DNA of 64,000 nt from Streptomyces sp. XM4193 (GTDB lineage Bacteria > Actinomycetota > Actinomycetes > Streptomycetales > Streptomycetaceae): the NCBI RefSeq assembly GCF_023072595.1, contig NZ_JALLGK010000011.1, forward strand, positions 62,001-126,000. Direction: 5' to 3'. Numbering within the stretch: the stretch's first letter is position 1; every line of letters starts with the position of its first letter. Both the position numbers and the translations under genes were made by a program. Below the pieces are notes generated by a model that was not told the DNA's origin, ran no database searches, and saw only the letters and a list, made by a program, of their open reading frames with translations. This document shows positions 1-8,441 of the stretch, one piece after another.

Positions 1-423
1 ACCGGAGGCGACACCGTCGCCTGCGAGGAGGGCGGTCAGGTCACGGTCAACGGCCGGACGCTGGACGAGTCGTCCTACCTCTTCCCGGGCAACATCCCGT
101 GCGAGCGGGACGGGTTCGGGCCCGTCAAGGTGCCCGAGGGCCGGCTCTGGGTGATGGGCGACCACCGCCAGGACAGCCTGGACTCGCGCTACCACCAGCA
201 GCTCCCGGGCAAGGGCACGATCTCCGAGGAGGACGTCGTGGGCCGCGCGGTGGTCATCGGCTGGCCGCCCAACAGGTGGAGCACGCTTGCGGTGCCCGAC
301 GCCTACGACCAGAACCTCTCCGCCGCCGGAGCAGCGACGCCTGCCGCCCTCGGGCTGCTCGGCGCGCTGCCGATCGTCCTGGTGCGCAGGAGGCGCCTGC
401 TGCGCGCCGACCAGGGCGACTGA
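1..423 (+). CDS. lepB: Type I signal peptidase, C-terminal part (5' end outside window)
   Basis: The reading frame is open from the first base, so the N-terminus, with the catalytic Ser and Lys, lies outside the window. What remains reads GGDTVACEEGGQVTVNGR, then a VPEGRLWVMGDHRQDSLDSR segment, the conserved box E of S26A leader peptidases. A C-terminal hydrophobic helix (about AALGLLGALPIVLV) followed by RRRR is typical of Streptomyces signal peptidases anchored at both ends. The enzyme cleaves signal peptides from Sec and Tat exported proteins on the outer face of the membrane. Another signal peptidase follows 121 bp downstream, matching the tandem sip cluster known in streptomycetes. The family is sure; which sip paralogue it is cannot be told. 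Confidence 0.93.
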   Translation, partial: TGGDTVACEEGGQVTVNGRTLDESSYLFPGNIPCERDGFGPVKVPEGRLWVMGDHRQDSLDSRYHQQLPGKGTISEEDVVGRAVVIGWPPNRWSTLAVPDAYDQNLSAAGAATPAALGLLGALPIVLVRRRRLLRADQGD

Positions 424-544
424 GCGGAACCATGTGGCGGGCCGCACGGCCGGTCCGGCCGATTCTCGGCCGCCGGCCGCTCCGCGGTGAGTGAAGTGAC
501 TCGGCGGTAGGGTGCGCCCAGGCCGGCGGATCTCGGGAGCTGTG

Positions 545-1273
545 ATGAGCACTGACACGGAAGAACGAGCGGGACGGCAGGCCCGTACGGGACACGCGAT
601 CTCCTCGGTCGCGGTGGCGCTGGGCTGCGTACTGTTCCTGGGCGGCTTCGCCTGGGGCGCGTACCAGTACCAGCCGTACACCGTCCCGACGGACTCGATG
701 ACCCCGACGGTCTCCGCGGGTGAGCGCGTGCTCGCCCAGCGCATCGACGGCTCGGAGGTCCGCCGCGGCGACGTCGTCGTCTTCGAGGACTCGCAGTGGG
801 GCGACATGCCGATGCTCAAGCGGGTGGTCGGGGTCGGCGGCGACAAGGTCGTCTGCTGCGACAGCCAGGGCCGCCTCGCCGTCAACGGCACTCCGGTCGA
901 GGAGCCGTACCGCAGCGGCGGCAAGCGTGCCTCGCCGACCGACTTCAGCGCCACCGTCCCCTCCGGCAGGCTCTTCCTGCTCGGCGACAAGAGGGACAGC
1001 TCCCTGGACTCCCGCGAGCACCTGGAGGACAGCGCGGAAGGCGCCGTGCGACGGGACACGGTGCGTGCCAGGGTCGACGCGACCGTCTGGCCGATGGGGG
1101 ACGCGGGGAGGGTCGGCCGGCCGGCCGCGTTCGCCGAGCTGCCGGGAGGTGTCTCCGCGCCGGGTCCGCTGGAGCCGGTGCTGTGGACCTCCGGGGTCGG
1201 CGTGGCCCTGATACTGGCGGGCGCCGCGTACGGCCCGTTTGCGCGGCGGGGCGGACGGCAGGCTGCACCCTGA
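545..1273 (+). CDS. lepB: Type I signal peptidase
   Basis: A 242-residue S26A signal peptidase. The N-terminal membrane helix spans about residues 19-38. The catalytic Ser51 lies in VPTDSMTPT and the general base Lys92 in PMLKRVVGVGGDKV. RRGDVVVF and LLGDKRDSSLDSR are boxes C and E. A second hydrophobic helix near residues 213-230 and a basic tail give the twice-anchored Streptomyces topology. I chose ATG 545 because GGGAG at 535-539 is well spaced; an in-frame GTG at 512 lacks a ribosome binding site. It is probably cotranscribed with the preceding paralogue. It removes signal peptides from exported preproteins. Confidence 0.93.
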   Translation: MSTDTEERAGRQARTGHAISSVAVALGCVLFLGGFAWGAYQYQPYTVPTDSMTPTVSAGERVLAQRIDGSEVRRGDVVVFEDSQWGDMPMLKRVVGVGGDKVVCCDSQGRLAVNGTPVEEPYRSGGKRASPTDFSATVPSGRLFLLGDKRDSSLDSREHLEDSAEGAVRRDTVRARVDATVWPMGDAGRVGRPAAFAELPGGVSAPGPLEPVLWTSGVGVALILAGAAYGPFARRGGRQAAP

Positions 1274-1313
1274 CGCACAATGGGGGAACGCACGGCTGAA
1301 GGGGAACACCGCC

Positions 1314-1637
1314 ATGAGCGCCGAGGATCTCGAGAAGTACGAAACCGAGATGGAGCTGAAGCTCTACCGGGAGTACCGGGATGTCGTCGGTCTGTTCAAG
1401 TACGTGATCGAGACCGAGCGGCGTTTCTATCTCACGAACGACTACGAGATGCATGTCCACTCCGACCAGGGCGAGGTCTTCTTCGAGGTCGCCATGGCGG
1501 ACGCCTGGGTCTGGGACATGTACCGACCCGCCCGCTTCGTCAAGCAGGTACGGGTGCTGACGTTCAAGGACGTGAACATCGAGGAGCTCAACAAGAGCGA
1601 CCTCAATCTGCCGGAGGACTCCGGCTTCGGCACCTGA
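1314..1637 (+). CDS. DUF2469 family protein
   Basis: A 107-residue acidic, soluble protein beginning MSAEDLEKYETEMELKLYRE, with the core LFKYVIETERRFYLTNDYEM and HSDQGEVFFEVAMADAWVWDMYRPARFV. This is the actinobacterial DUF2469 family, usually 100-110 residues and very well conserved, with no established function. In Streptomyces and Mycobacterium it commonly lies between signal peptidase and yraN genes, as here. ATG 1314 is preceded by AAGGGGAA (1299-1306). No signal peptide or membrane segment is visible. Given its strict conservation a housekeeping role is likely, but I can see no catalytic motif. Confidence 0.92.
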   Translation: MSAEDLEKYETEMELKLYREYRDVVGLFKYVIETERRFYLTNDYEMHVHSDQGEVFFEVAMADAWVWDMYRPARFVKQVRVLTFKDVNIEELNKSDLNLPEDSGFGT

Positions 1638-1678
1638 CGCCGCCCTCCGCGCCGCCCTCCGCGCCGCTGTCCGCCGTC

Positions 1679-1710
1679 CCGGTACGGGTGTCTCCCGGTG
1701 CCCGTACCGG
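1679..1710 (+). terminator. Candidate terminator after DUF2469 gene
   Basis: A perfect 10-bp inverted repeat, CCGGTACGGG (1679-1688) and CCCGTACCGG (1701-1710), separated by 12 nt and lying about 40 bp after the stop codon. There is no T-run, which is usual for Streptomyces hairpin terminators. Confidence 0.5.
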
Positions 1711-2272
1711 CGGTGCGGCCAGCGCGTCGAGCGGGGCGGAGGTCGTCATGGGTGCCCCTTCGCCGACCGATCGGTTCGCTCGTGCCTGTGCCTGTGCCTG
1801 TGCATGCGCGGCTCCTGGAGGGTGCGCGCGTCTGTGCCGTGTGCGCGTCCCGGCCGTGCTCGGAGTCGAAGGTATCTCCAAGATCACCGCAGTGCGACGG
1901 TCGTCCGGCCGGAATCACCCGATGACGCGAATCCTTCGCTTTCGCCGGAACGAGCCGGTGCGTATCAGGTAGAGGCGCCCGGTTCGCGGGTGCGACGCGA
2001 CGCGGCCCGGTCTGCTACGGCCAGGTCCACTCGCTTCCCGAGCGCAGCCCAGCAGCCTCGAATGCGCTGATCAACGGCTCCGACGGCTCCGACGGCTCTT
2101 ACGGGTCTCACGGCTCTGACGGCGCCGACGGCCCTGCGGAAGCCGGTCGTGCACCGCACCCACCGCACCGCAGCGCCCGCCCGCTTGACCTGCTCTGCTC
2201 ACGACACGGGCGCCACCCCGGCCGGCTGTGATGCCCACGACCGGACAACAGCACGCGACCGCAGGTGCCACG

Positions 2273-2306
2273 CCGCCACTCGCAGAACTCCCCTTTCGAG
2301 TGGCGG
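2273..2306. repeat. 10-bp inverted repeat upstream of DnaA-like boxes
   Basis: CCGCCACTCG (2273-2282) and CGAGTGGCGG (2297-2306) are exact reverse complements with a 14-nt loop. The right arm ends 2 bp before the first DnaA-like box. It could be a hairpin ending upstream transcription or an operator; the sequence does not decide. Confidence 0.6.
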
Positions 2307-2308
2307 AG

Positions 2309-2335
2309 TTGTCCACAACCGGCGAGTTGTACACA
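2309..2335 (+). promoter_or_regulatory. Pair of DnaA-box-like sites upstream of yraN
   Basis: TTGTCCACA (2309-2317) is identical to the preferred Streptomyces DnaA box. TTGTACACA (2327-2335) differs at one position and still fits the general TTNTNCACA pattern. They are in the same orientation with a 9-bp gap (18-bp period), in an AT-richer stretch 65 bp before the yraN start. Binding by DnaA is inferred, not shown. Confidence 0.5.
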
Positions 2336-2399
2336 GAAATTCATCAAGATCCACTTCCTCCCGATTCTTCGTTCAGAGTCCGGGGTGGAGGTGGTGGAG

Positions 2400-2774
2400 A
2401 TGAACATGCGCAATGCAATCGGCCGCTACGGCGAGGACCTCGCGGCGCGACGGCTGCGGGAGTCCGGCATGGCGATCCTGGAGCGCAACTGGCGCTGCCG
2501 GGAAGGCGAGCTGGACATCGTTGCCCGCCAGGCGGACGCCCTGGTGGTGTGCGAGGTGAAGACCCGCAGGCTCGGCGGCTACGAGCATCCCTTCGCGGCT
2601 GTCACTCCGCGCAAGGCGGAGCGGCTTCGCAGGCTTGCCTCGCGCTGGCTGTGCGAGCGGTGGATCAGCCGGTACGGCCGCCCGCCGCACGGCGGGGTGC
2701 GGATCGATCTGGTGGGCGTTCTGCTGCCCGCGGCGGGCGCACCGCTGGTCCAGCACGTCAGGGGGATCGCCTGA
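2400..2774 (+). CDS. yraN: YraN family (UPF0102) predicted endonuclease
   Basis: A 124-residue protein of the UPF0102/YraN family, with a restriction-endonuclease-like fold. Visible motifs are the N-terminal [12 protein letters not shown], then [15 protein letters not shown] and VVCEVKTRR, which supply the E, D and E-x-K residues of a PD-(D/E)XK site. Most homologues have no proven substrate. ATG 2400 follows GGAGGTGG (2387-2394); a second ATG at 2406 is less well placed. The TGA stop shares one base with the start of the next gene, so it is coupled to yifB and dprA, a cluster conserved across actinobacteria and linked to DNA uptake and recombination. Confidence 0.93.
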   Translation: MNMRNAIGRYGEDLAARRLRESGMAILERNWRCREGELDIVARQADALVVCEVKTRRLGGYEHPFAAVTPRKAERLRRLASRWLCERWISRYGRPPHGGVRIDLVGVLLPAAGAPLVQHVRGIA

Positions 2775-4381
2775 TGGGCTTCGCCAGGACCTGCTCGGTC
2801 GCGCTGGTGGGTGTCGAGGGCGTGCTGGTCGAGGTGCAGGCGGATCTGGAGCCGGGCGTCGCGACCTTCACCCTCGTCGGACTGCCCGACAAGTCGCTCG
2901 TCGAGAGTCGGGACCGGGTGCGCGCGGCGGTGGTGAACTCCGGCGTCGACTGGCCGCAGAAGAAACTCACGGTCGGGCTCAGCCCGGCAGCCGTGCCCAA
3001 GGGCGGCAGCGGTTTCGACCTCGCGGTCGCCTGCGCCGTGCTCGGGGCGGCGGAGCGCATCGACCCGCGTCGGCTGACCGATCTGCTCATGATCGGAGAG
3101 CTGGGGCTCGACGGCAGGGTGCGCCCGGTGCGGGGCGTGCTGCCGGCGGTGCTGGCCGCTGCCGATGCCGGGTACCGGCAGGTCGTCGTACCGGAGCAGA
3201 CGGCGGCCGAGGCCGCGCTCGTGCCAGAAGTGGCGGTGCTCGGAGTGCGGAGCCTGGGCCAGCTCATCGCGGTGCTGATGGACGAGGCCGTGCCGGAGGA
3301 GGAGCCGGTCGCGGCCGACGGCCTGCCAGACCTTGGCCTGGCCGGGCTCGCGGTGCCGGGCGGCGGGCTGTCGCCCGGAGGCGGCGCCGCGGTCGACCTC
3401 TGCGAGGTCGCCGGCCAGCACACGGCGCGTGCGGCGCTGGAGGTGGCGGCCGCGGGTCGGCACCACCTCTTCCTGAAGGGGCCTCCCGGAGCCGGCAAGA
3501 CGCTTCTCGCCGAGCGGCTGCCGGGCATTCTGCCGCCGCTCAGCAAGCAGGAGTCCTTGGAGGCGACCGCGGTGCACTCGGTGGCCGGGGTGCTCCCGCA
3601 CGGTCAACCGCTGGTCTCCCGGCCGCCGTACTACGCGCCGCACCACTCCGCCAGCATGGCCTCGCTCATCGGTGGCGGCACCGGTCTGCCCAGGCCCGGA
3701 GCGGTGTCCCTCGCCCACCACGGGGTGCTCTTCCTGGACGAGGCCGCGGAGTGCGCACCCAGGGTCCTGGACGCGTTGAGGCAACCTCTGGAATCCGGCC
3801 ACGTCATGATCGCCCGATCCCAGGGCATGTTGCGGATGCCGGCGAGGCTTCAGCTGGTGCTGGCCGCCAACCCCTGCCCCTGCGGGAGGCACGGCACCAC
3901 CGCGGGGGAGTGCGAATGCCGCCCCGCGGCCGTCCGTCGCTACCGGGCGAGACTGTCCGGACCGTTGCTGGACAGGGTCGACCTCCGGGTGCAGGTCGAG
4001 CCGGTGAGCCGGGCGGAGCTGCTCGCGGCCGTCCGCAGCGCGGAGAGCACGGCGACCGTCGCGGCGCGGGTGGCGGTGGCGAGGCAGCGCGCACAGGAGC
4101 GTCTGACCGGCACGCCCTGGCGCACCAACAACGAGGTGCCCGGGCACGAGCTCCGTACGCGCTGGCCGTTGGAGCGGGGCGCCCTGAGCACGGTGGAGAG
4201 CGATATGGAGCGCGGGTTTCTCACCGCGCGGGGCCTGGACCGAGTGCTGCGGGTCGCTTGGACCCTCGCCGATCTCGCGGACCACGCACGTCCCACCAAG
4301 GAGGACGTCGACCTCGCGCTGGAGCTGCGGACAGGGGTGAGCCGCGGAGCGGTGGCCACCGGAAGCGGCGCGGCGCGGTGA
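2774..4381 (+). CDS. yifB: YifB/ComM-type Mg-chelatase-like AAA+ ATPase
   Basis: A 535-residue protein: an N-terminal ChlI/Lon-protease-like fold domain (residues 1-170, beginning [16 protein letters not shown]), a Mg_chelatase AAA+ core with Walker A GPPGAGKT near 236-243 and Walker B LFLDEAAE near 319-326, and a C-terminal MgChlI_C domain. A Cys-rich segment NPCPCGRHG...CECRP resembles the Cys motif of ComM. ComM proteins are hexameric helicases that promote branch migration during natural transformation; in Streptomyces the role is unproven. It starts in the TGATG junction with yraN and its TGA overlaps the GTG start of dprA, so the three genes are translationally coupled. Confidence 0.95.
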   Translation: MGFARTCSVALVGVEGVLVEVQADLEPGVATFTLVGLPDKSLVESRDRVRAAVVNSGVDWPQKKLTVGLSPAAVPKGGSGFDLAVACAVLGAAERIDPRRLTDLLMIGELGLDGRVRPVRGVLPAVLAAADAGYRQVVVPEQTAAEAALVPEVAVLGVRSLGQLIAVLMDEAVPEEEPVAADGLPDLGLAGLAVPGGGLSPGGGAAVDLCEVAGQHTARAALEVAAAGRHHLFLKGPPGAGKTLLAERLPGILPPLSKQESLEATAVHSVAGVLPHGQPLVSRPPYYAPHHSASMASLIGGGTGLPRPGAVSLAHHGVLFLDEAAECAPRVLDALRQPLESGHVMIARSQGMLRMPARLQLVLAANPCPCGRHGTTAGECECRPAAVRRYRARLSGPLLDRVDLRVQVEPVSRAELLAAVRSAESTATVAARVAVARQRAQERLTGTPWRTNNEVPGHELRTRWPLERGALSTVESDMERGFLTARGLDRVLRVAWTLADLADHARPTKEDVDLALELRTGVSRGAVATGSGAAR

Positions 4382-5670
4382 GCGCCCAGGGCCTGGGGCT
4401 GCCCGTGCCGAGTGAGGAAGGCGGTGCCGGGCCGCCCGTGCTGCCCGGGGCGGGGGGTGCCGCCGGTGAGCCGGTCGGTGCGGCTGAACGCCCGGTGGAG
4501 ACCGTCCTGTTGGCCGAGCGCTGTGCGCGTGCCGCGTTGACGAGGGCGGCGGAGCCGGGAGACGTACGACTGGGCCGGCTGCTGGCCGAGCAGGGGGCCC
4601 AGTGGGTCTACGGCGCGCTGCGCGAAGGCCGCCCGCTGCCGGGAGTCGGTGAGCGGCGGCTGAGCACCTGGCGGGCGCGTATCGAGGAGGCCAGGCCGGA
4701 GGAGGAGCTTGCCGAGGTGGCCGCGTTGGGCGGCCGGTTCCTGTGCCCCGGGGACCGGGAGTGGCCGGTGCAGCTGGACGATCTGGGCGAGGCGCGACCG
4801 GTGGGGCTCTGGGTCCGGGGCAGATGCTCGTTGCGGTTCGCCGCGCTGCGGTCGGCCGCTGTGGTGGGCGCCCGTGCCTGCTCGGGGTACGGGTTGCAGG
4901 TCGCCGCGCAGCTCTCGGCCGAGTTGGCCGACCGTGGCTGGTGTGTGACCTCCGGTGCTGCCTTCGGGGTCGACGGAGCTGCACACCGCGGGGTGCTGGG
5001 CGCGGAGGGGCTGACGATCGGGGTGCTCGCCTGCGGCGTCGACCGCGCCTATCCGGCGTCCAACGGCGAGCTGATCGCCCGGATCGCGGAGAGAGGTGTG
5101 CTGGTCGCAGAGCTCCCGCTCGGCGCGCACCCCACCCGCAGCCGGTTCCTGGAGCGCAACCGGCTGATCGCGGCGCTCACCCGCGGCACGGTGGTGGTCG
5201 AGGCCCAGGTGCGCAGTGGCTCGTTGGTGACCGCCCGCCGAGCCGCGGAGCTCGGCAGGTATGTGATGGGTGTGCCGGGGCCGGTGACCTCGCAGCTCTC
5301 GGCGGGTGTGCACCGACTGCTGCGCGAGGAGGGGGAGTTGGTCACCAGTGCGGCGGAGGTCATCGAGCTCATCGGGGACATCGGCGAGCTCGCGCCCAGG
5401 CAGGAGGGCGCTGTGCTGCCGCGGGACCTGCTGCATCCGCGCTGTCGGGAGGTCCTGGAGGCGCTGCCCGCCCGTACGGCAGTTACCGCGCTGAGCCTTT
5501 CGCGGCGGCTCCGCATGGTCGAAGTGGAGGTGCGCGCCAGGCTGCTGGAGCTCGGCACCCTCGGCTTCGTCGAACGGCAGGGAGGCCACTGGCAGCTCAC
5601 ACGTGCGTGCGAGGACCACCAACGGGTGACCGAACGGTCCTTGAACTGCGGCGATTCAGTGAAATGGTGA
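4378..5670 (+). CDS. dprA: DprA/Smf DNA-processing protein
   Basis: A 430-residue protein with the DprA Rossmann core: SAAVVGARACSGYG (around 160), TSGAAFGVDGAAHRG (around 191-205), GVLACGVDRAYPASN and FLERNRLIAALTRGTVVVEA. A C-terminal winged-helix (DprA_WH) domain lies about 340-415. DprA binds incoming single-stranded DNA and loads RecA in transformable bacteria; it is widespread in non-competent species too. The N-terminal 90 residues, acidic and proline-rich, are longer than in Firmicutes. GTG 4378 overlaps the yifB stop by 4 bp (GTGA), indicating coupled translation. The family call is safe; the biological role here is inferred. Confidence 0.94.
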   Translation: MSAQGLGLPVPSEEGGAGPPVLPGAGGAAGEPVGAAERPVETVLLAERCARAALTRAAEPGDVRLGRLLAEQGAQWVYGALREGRPLPGVGERRLSTWRARIEEARPEEELAEVAALGGRFLCPGDREWPVQLDDLGEARPVGLWVRGRCSLRFAALRSAAVVGARACSGYGLQVAAQLSAELADRGWCVTSGAAFGVDGAAHRGVLGAEGLTIGVLACGVDRAYPASNGELIARIAERGVLVAELPLGAHPTRSRFLERNRLIAALTRGTVVVEAQVRSGSLVTARRAAELGRYVMGVPGPVTSQLSAGVHRLLREEGELVTSAAEVIELIGDIGELAPRQEGAVLPRDLLHPRCREVLEALPARTAVTALSLSRRLRMVEVEVRARLLELGTLGFVERQGGHWQLTRACEDHQRVTERSLNCGDSVKW

Positions 5671-5807
5671 GGGCATGCACGCAGTTCGGTGGATTCCGGG
5701 ACCGCGCGGACGACGCCATCCGGCTCGCGTGTACCACCAGGGTGCGGGGCGAAGAACGTATCTGCGGATGCCGGAGGGAAGGTTCATCGCCGGTTGTGGC
5801 CGATTGG

Positions 5808-5824
5808 TCACGTTACGCTCACGT
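5808..5824. promoter_or_regulatory. TCACGT direct repeat upstream of whiG
   Basis: TCACGT occurs at 5808-5813 and again at 5819-5824, an 11-bp period (one helical turn), about 130-146 bp before the whiG start in a 283-bp gap without genes. It may be a regulator site; it does not match the BldD pattern well, and I could not assign a promoter with confidence. Confidence 0.3.
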
Positions 5825-5953
5825 GGTTCCCCCACCGCGTCAGCCCTGGTGAATGACCCCGGCGTCAGACCACCGGCCCGCCGATGCCGCCACCCGGCAC
5901 TCCGGCACCCTCCCCTGACGCCTCAACCACGGCAGAACTGCTCCAGGTGACGA

Positions 5954-6778
5954 ATGCCCCACCAGACCCCCGTCTCCACACGTACGGCGCCGGCCGCCGC
6001 GCCGCGTCCTCCCGCGCCCACCACGCTGGAGGAGCTGTGGGCGCGGTACAAGGGCACCGGGGACGAGAATCTGCGCGAGCAACTGATCCTGCACTACTCG
6101 CCGTTGGTCAAGTACGTCGCCGGCCGGGTCAGCGTCGGCCTGCCGCCCAACGTCGAGCAGGCGGACTTCGTCTCCTCCGGAGTGTTCGGACTCATCGACG
6201 CCATCGAGAAGTTCGACCTCGATCGCGCCATCAAGTTCGAGACGTACGCGATCTCCAGAATTCGCGGAGCGATGATCGACGAGCTTCGGGCGATGGACTG
6301 GATCCCTCGTTCGGTGCGGCAGAAGGCGCGGGCCGTCGAGCGTGCGTACGCCACGTTGGAGGCCGCTCTGCGCCGGACGCCGAACGAGGCGGAGGTGGCG
6401 GCCGAGATGGGCGTCGGCGTCGAGGAGCTGCACAGCGTTTTCAGTCAGCTGTCGCTGGCCAACGTGGTGGCCCTGGAGGAGCTGCTCCACGTCGGCGGGG
6501 AGGGCGGGGACCGACTGAGCCTGATGGACACCCTGGAGGACACCGCTGCCGACAACCCGGTGGAGATCGCCGAGGGGCGAGAGGTGAAGAGGTTGCTCGC
6601 CCGGGCGATCAACACCCTTCCCGACCGGGAGAAGACCGTCGTCACCCTCTACTACTACGAGGGTCTGACGCTCGCGGAGATCGGTGCCGTCCTCGGTGTC
6701 ACCGAGAGCCGGGTGAGCCAGATCCACACCAAGTCGGTGCTGCAGCTCCGCGCGAAGATGGCCGACGTGGCCGGCTGA
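5954..6778 (+). CDS. whiG: RNA polymerase sigma factor WhiG
   Basis: A 274-residue sigma factor of the FliA/SigD (sigma-28) group. Region 2 runs from [17 protein letters not shown] to [19 protein letters not shown], with the typical [11 protein letters not shown] start of region 3. Region 4 contains [21 protein letters not shown]. No flagellar genes are nearby, and the sequence, length and position after dprA and before rpsB fit WhiG. In Streptomyces, WhiG commits aerial hyphae to sporulation by driving whiH and whiI and is restrained by the anti-sigma factor RsiG with c-di-GMP (known for the family). ATG 5954 follows CAGGTGA. The N-terminal 25 residues are Pro/Ala-rich and poorly conserved. 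Confidence 0.96.
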   Translation: MPHQTPVSTRTAPAAAPRPPAPTTLEELWARYKGTGDENLREQLILHYSPLVKYVAGRVSVGLPPNVEQADFVSSGVFGLIDAIEKFDLDRAIKFETYAISRIRGAMIDELRAMDWIPRSVRQKARAVERAYATLEAALRRTPNEAEVAAEMGVGVEELHSVFSQLSLANVVALEELLHVGGEGGDRLSLMDTLEDTAADNPVEIAEGREVKRLLARAINTLPDREKTVVTLYYYEGLTLAEIGAVLGVTESRVSQIHTKSVLQLRAKMADVAG

Positions 6779-6898
6779 CGCCGACGTTGCGCATTTGCGT
6801 GTTGCGCGCTGCGCTGCGGCACGGTGTGCATGGTGCGGCAGTGACGCCGGCGGTTCCGGGGCTTTCGTCGAGCTGGTCGCATTATTTAAGGTGGGAGC

Positions 6899-7501
6899 GT
6901 GCCCAGGATTCGAGCGGCCTCGGTGGCCGAGCACCGGACGATGCAGCGCGGCGCCCTCCTGGACGCCGCGAGATCACTGCTGTCGGAGGGCGGCACGGAG
7001 GCGCTGACCTTTCCGGCGCTCGCCGAGCGCACGGGTCTCGCCCGCTCCTCCGTCTATGAGTACTTTCGCTCGCGCGCCGCTGTCGTCGAGGAGCTGTGCG
7101 CGGTCGATTTCCCGATCTGGGCCGCCGAGGTGGAGATGGCGATGCAGTCGGCCACCAGTGCCGAAGCGCAGATCGAGGCGTATGTACGCACCCAGCTCGC
7201 GCTGGTGGGGGACCGCCGACACCGGGCAGTGGTCGCCATCTCCGCCAGCGAGCTGGACCAGGGCGCCCGCGAGAAGATCCGCGCGGCCCACGGTGGGCTG
7301 ATCGCCATGACCGTCCAGGCGCTCGAGCAGCTCGGTCACCAGCAGCCGAGGCTTGCGGCGATGCTGCTGCAGGGTGTGGTGGACGCGGCGGTGCGCCGTA
7401 TCGAGCTCGGAGTGGCCGAGCCGGGCTCCGAGGTCACCGAGGCGGCTGTGGCGATGGCGCTGCACGGCGTCCGGGGCGAACGCCCCGGGGCGGCCGGCTG
7501 A
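6899..7501 (+). CDS. TetR family transcriptional regulator
   Basis: A 200-residue one-domain-plus-ligand-domain repressor. The HTH reads ALLDAARSLLSEGGTEALTF, then PALAERTGLARSSVYEYFRS, a typical TetR_N domain at about residues 17-63. The remaining helical part is a ligand/dimer domain that I cannot match to a substrate. GTG 6899 is chosen for AAGGTGG just upstream; starts at 6921 or 6941 are possible. It lies on the same strand between whiG and rpsB. Its last 68 bp overlap the 3' end of the convergent M23 gene. The target is unknown. Confidence 0.88.
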   Translation: MPRIRAASVAEHRTMQRGALLDAARSLLSEGGTEALTFPALAERTGLARSSVYEYFRSRAAVVEELCAVDFPIWAAEVEMAMQSATSAEAQIEAYVRTQLALVGDRRHRAVVAISASELDQGAREKIRAAHGGLIAMTVQALEQLGHQQPRLAAMLLQGVVDAAVRRIELGVAEPGSEVTEAAVAMALHGVRGERPGAAG

Positions 7502-8399
7502 GGCTCCGTCGAGCTCTTCTCCGCCTTCCGGCGCGAGACCGTTCGGGGCTCCTCGGCGTCCGCGGGCTCCCGGCGCGGATCCGGTGGCCGGCCCACAGCG
7601 CGGCAGCGGTGAGGGCCAGCGACGGTCCGGTCAGGGCGAAGCTCCCCGGGTCCGGGCGGTTTTCGGCGCCGGTCGGCTGTGTGCGGTCCGAGATCGCGAC
7701 GACGGACTCCGCCGGATCCTCGAAGGTCGGTCGGCTCGTGCCGCTCTCCTCACCGCCCGCGCCGGACTCCGCTTGCCGCCAAGACTCCGCATGCTGCCTG
7801 GGCTCCGCTTGCCACACGGCCTGCGCGCGGCGCCGGCCCTCCACGGCCGAGTCGTCCTCCGCTCCCGATCCCTCCTCCGCCCCCGGGTCGCCCGTCGTCT
7901 GCGTCGGTCCATCCGTGGGCGGCGTCGGCTCGCGCGATGGCACCGGCAGCAGCACGGGACGCACGGGGTGCACGTACGCCAGCGGGTCGAGGTAGCGCTC
8001 ACCGCGGAGCAGCCCCCAGTGGAGGCAGACGCGACGGCCGCAGTGGCCGGCGGCGGCCTGCAGCGTGCCGACGGGCTGCCCTGCCGACACTCGCTCGCCC
8101 GCGCTCACTTCGGGCTCAACCGGCTCGTACGTCGTGCGGAGCGGCGGGCTCGTGCCGCCGTCGAGAACCAGTGAGACCACGCCTCGGCCCGCCACCGTGC
8201 CGGCGAAGGCGATCGTCCCGGGACCGGAGGCGACGACCTCCTGTCCTGCCGGACCTGCCAGATCCACTCCTCGGTGACCTGCGGACCAGGGCTTCGGAGG
8301 CGGCTCGAAGCGGCGCTCGATCCGGGGCTCGGGCAGCGGCCAGACCAGGGAGAACGCCGCTCCGACGGCGGCGAGGAGAGAGAGCCACATGCCCAGCAC
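7434..8399 (-). CDS. M23-like (LytM) envelope protein, probably degenerate peptidase
   Basis: A 321-residue protein. An N-terminal signal/anchor (LSLLAAVGAAFSLVWPLP) is followed by a LytM/M23 domain. Zinc ligands His42 and Asp46 sit in GHRGVDLAGPAG. The second motif reads RRVCLHWGLL: His127 is kept, but the first His of the usual HxH is Cys125. After the domain come a charged, low-complexity stretch and a second hydrophobic segment (GSFALTGPSLALTAAALWAG) with an Arg-rich tail. The protein is thus likely extracellular and membrane-held, either a peptidoglycan peptidase or, given Cys125, an EnvC/NlpD-like activator. GTG 8399 has no clear ribosome binding site; ATG 8390 is an alternative. It diverges from rpsB. 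Confidence 0.85.
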   Translation of the reverse strand: MLGMWLSLLAAVGAAFSLVWPLPEPRIERRFEPPPKPWSAGHRGVDLAGPAGQEVVASGPGTIAFAGTVAGRGVVSLVLDGGTSPPLRTTYEPVEPEVSAGERVSAGQPVGTLQAAAGHCGRRVCLHWGLLRGERYLDPLAYVHPVRPVLLPVPSREPTPPTDGPTQTTGDPGAEEGSGAEDDSAVEGRRRAQAVWQAEPRQHAESWRQAESGAGGEESGTSRPTFEDPAESVVAISDRTQPTGAENRPDPGSFALTGPSLALTAAALWAGHRIRAGSPRTPRSPERSRAGRRRRARRSLSRPPRGVRPGRRAAPSPQPPR

Positions 8400-8441
8400 T
8401 CTGACACCGCCTCAGATGACTTGGGAGATACGGGCGGAATC

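Larger units (their letters stand above)
1638..2399. other. Long intergenic region before yraN
   Basis: These 762 bp hold no convincing gene. Short frames on both strands lack ribosome binding sites or overlap DUF2469. The region starts with the hairpin at 1679-1710. Around 2075-2125 there are imperfect direct repeats of the type GACGGCTC. It ends with a 10-bp inverted repeat (2273-2306) and two DnaA-box-like sites (2309-2335). From about 2290 to 2380 the base composition is clearly more AT-rich than the surroundings, as expected for a promoter of the yraN-yifB-dprA operon. Confidence 0.6.

Noticed and set aside
1640-1675. CGCCGCCCTC-type short repeats after DUF2469
   Set aside because: Simple low-complexity GC sequence with only two or three imperfect copies.
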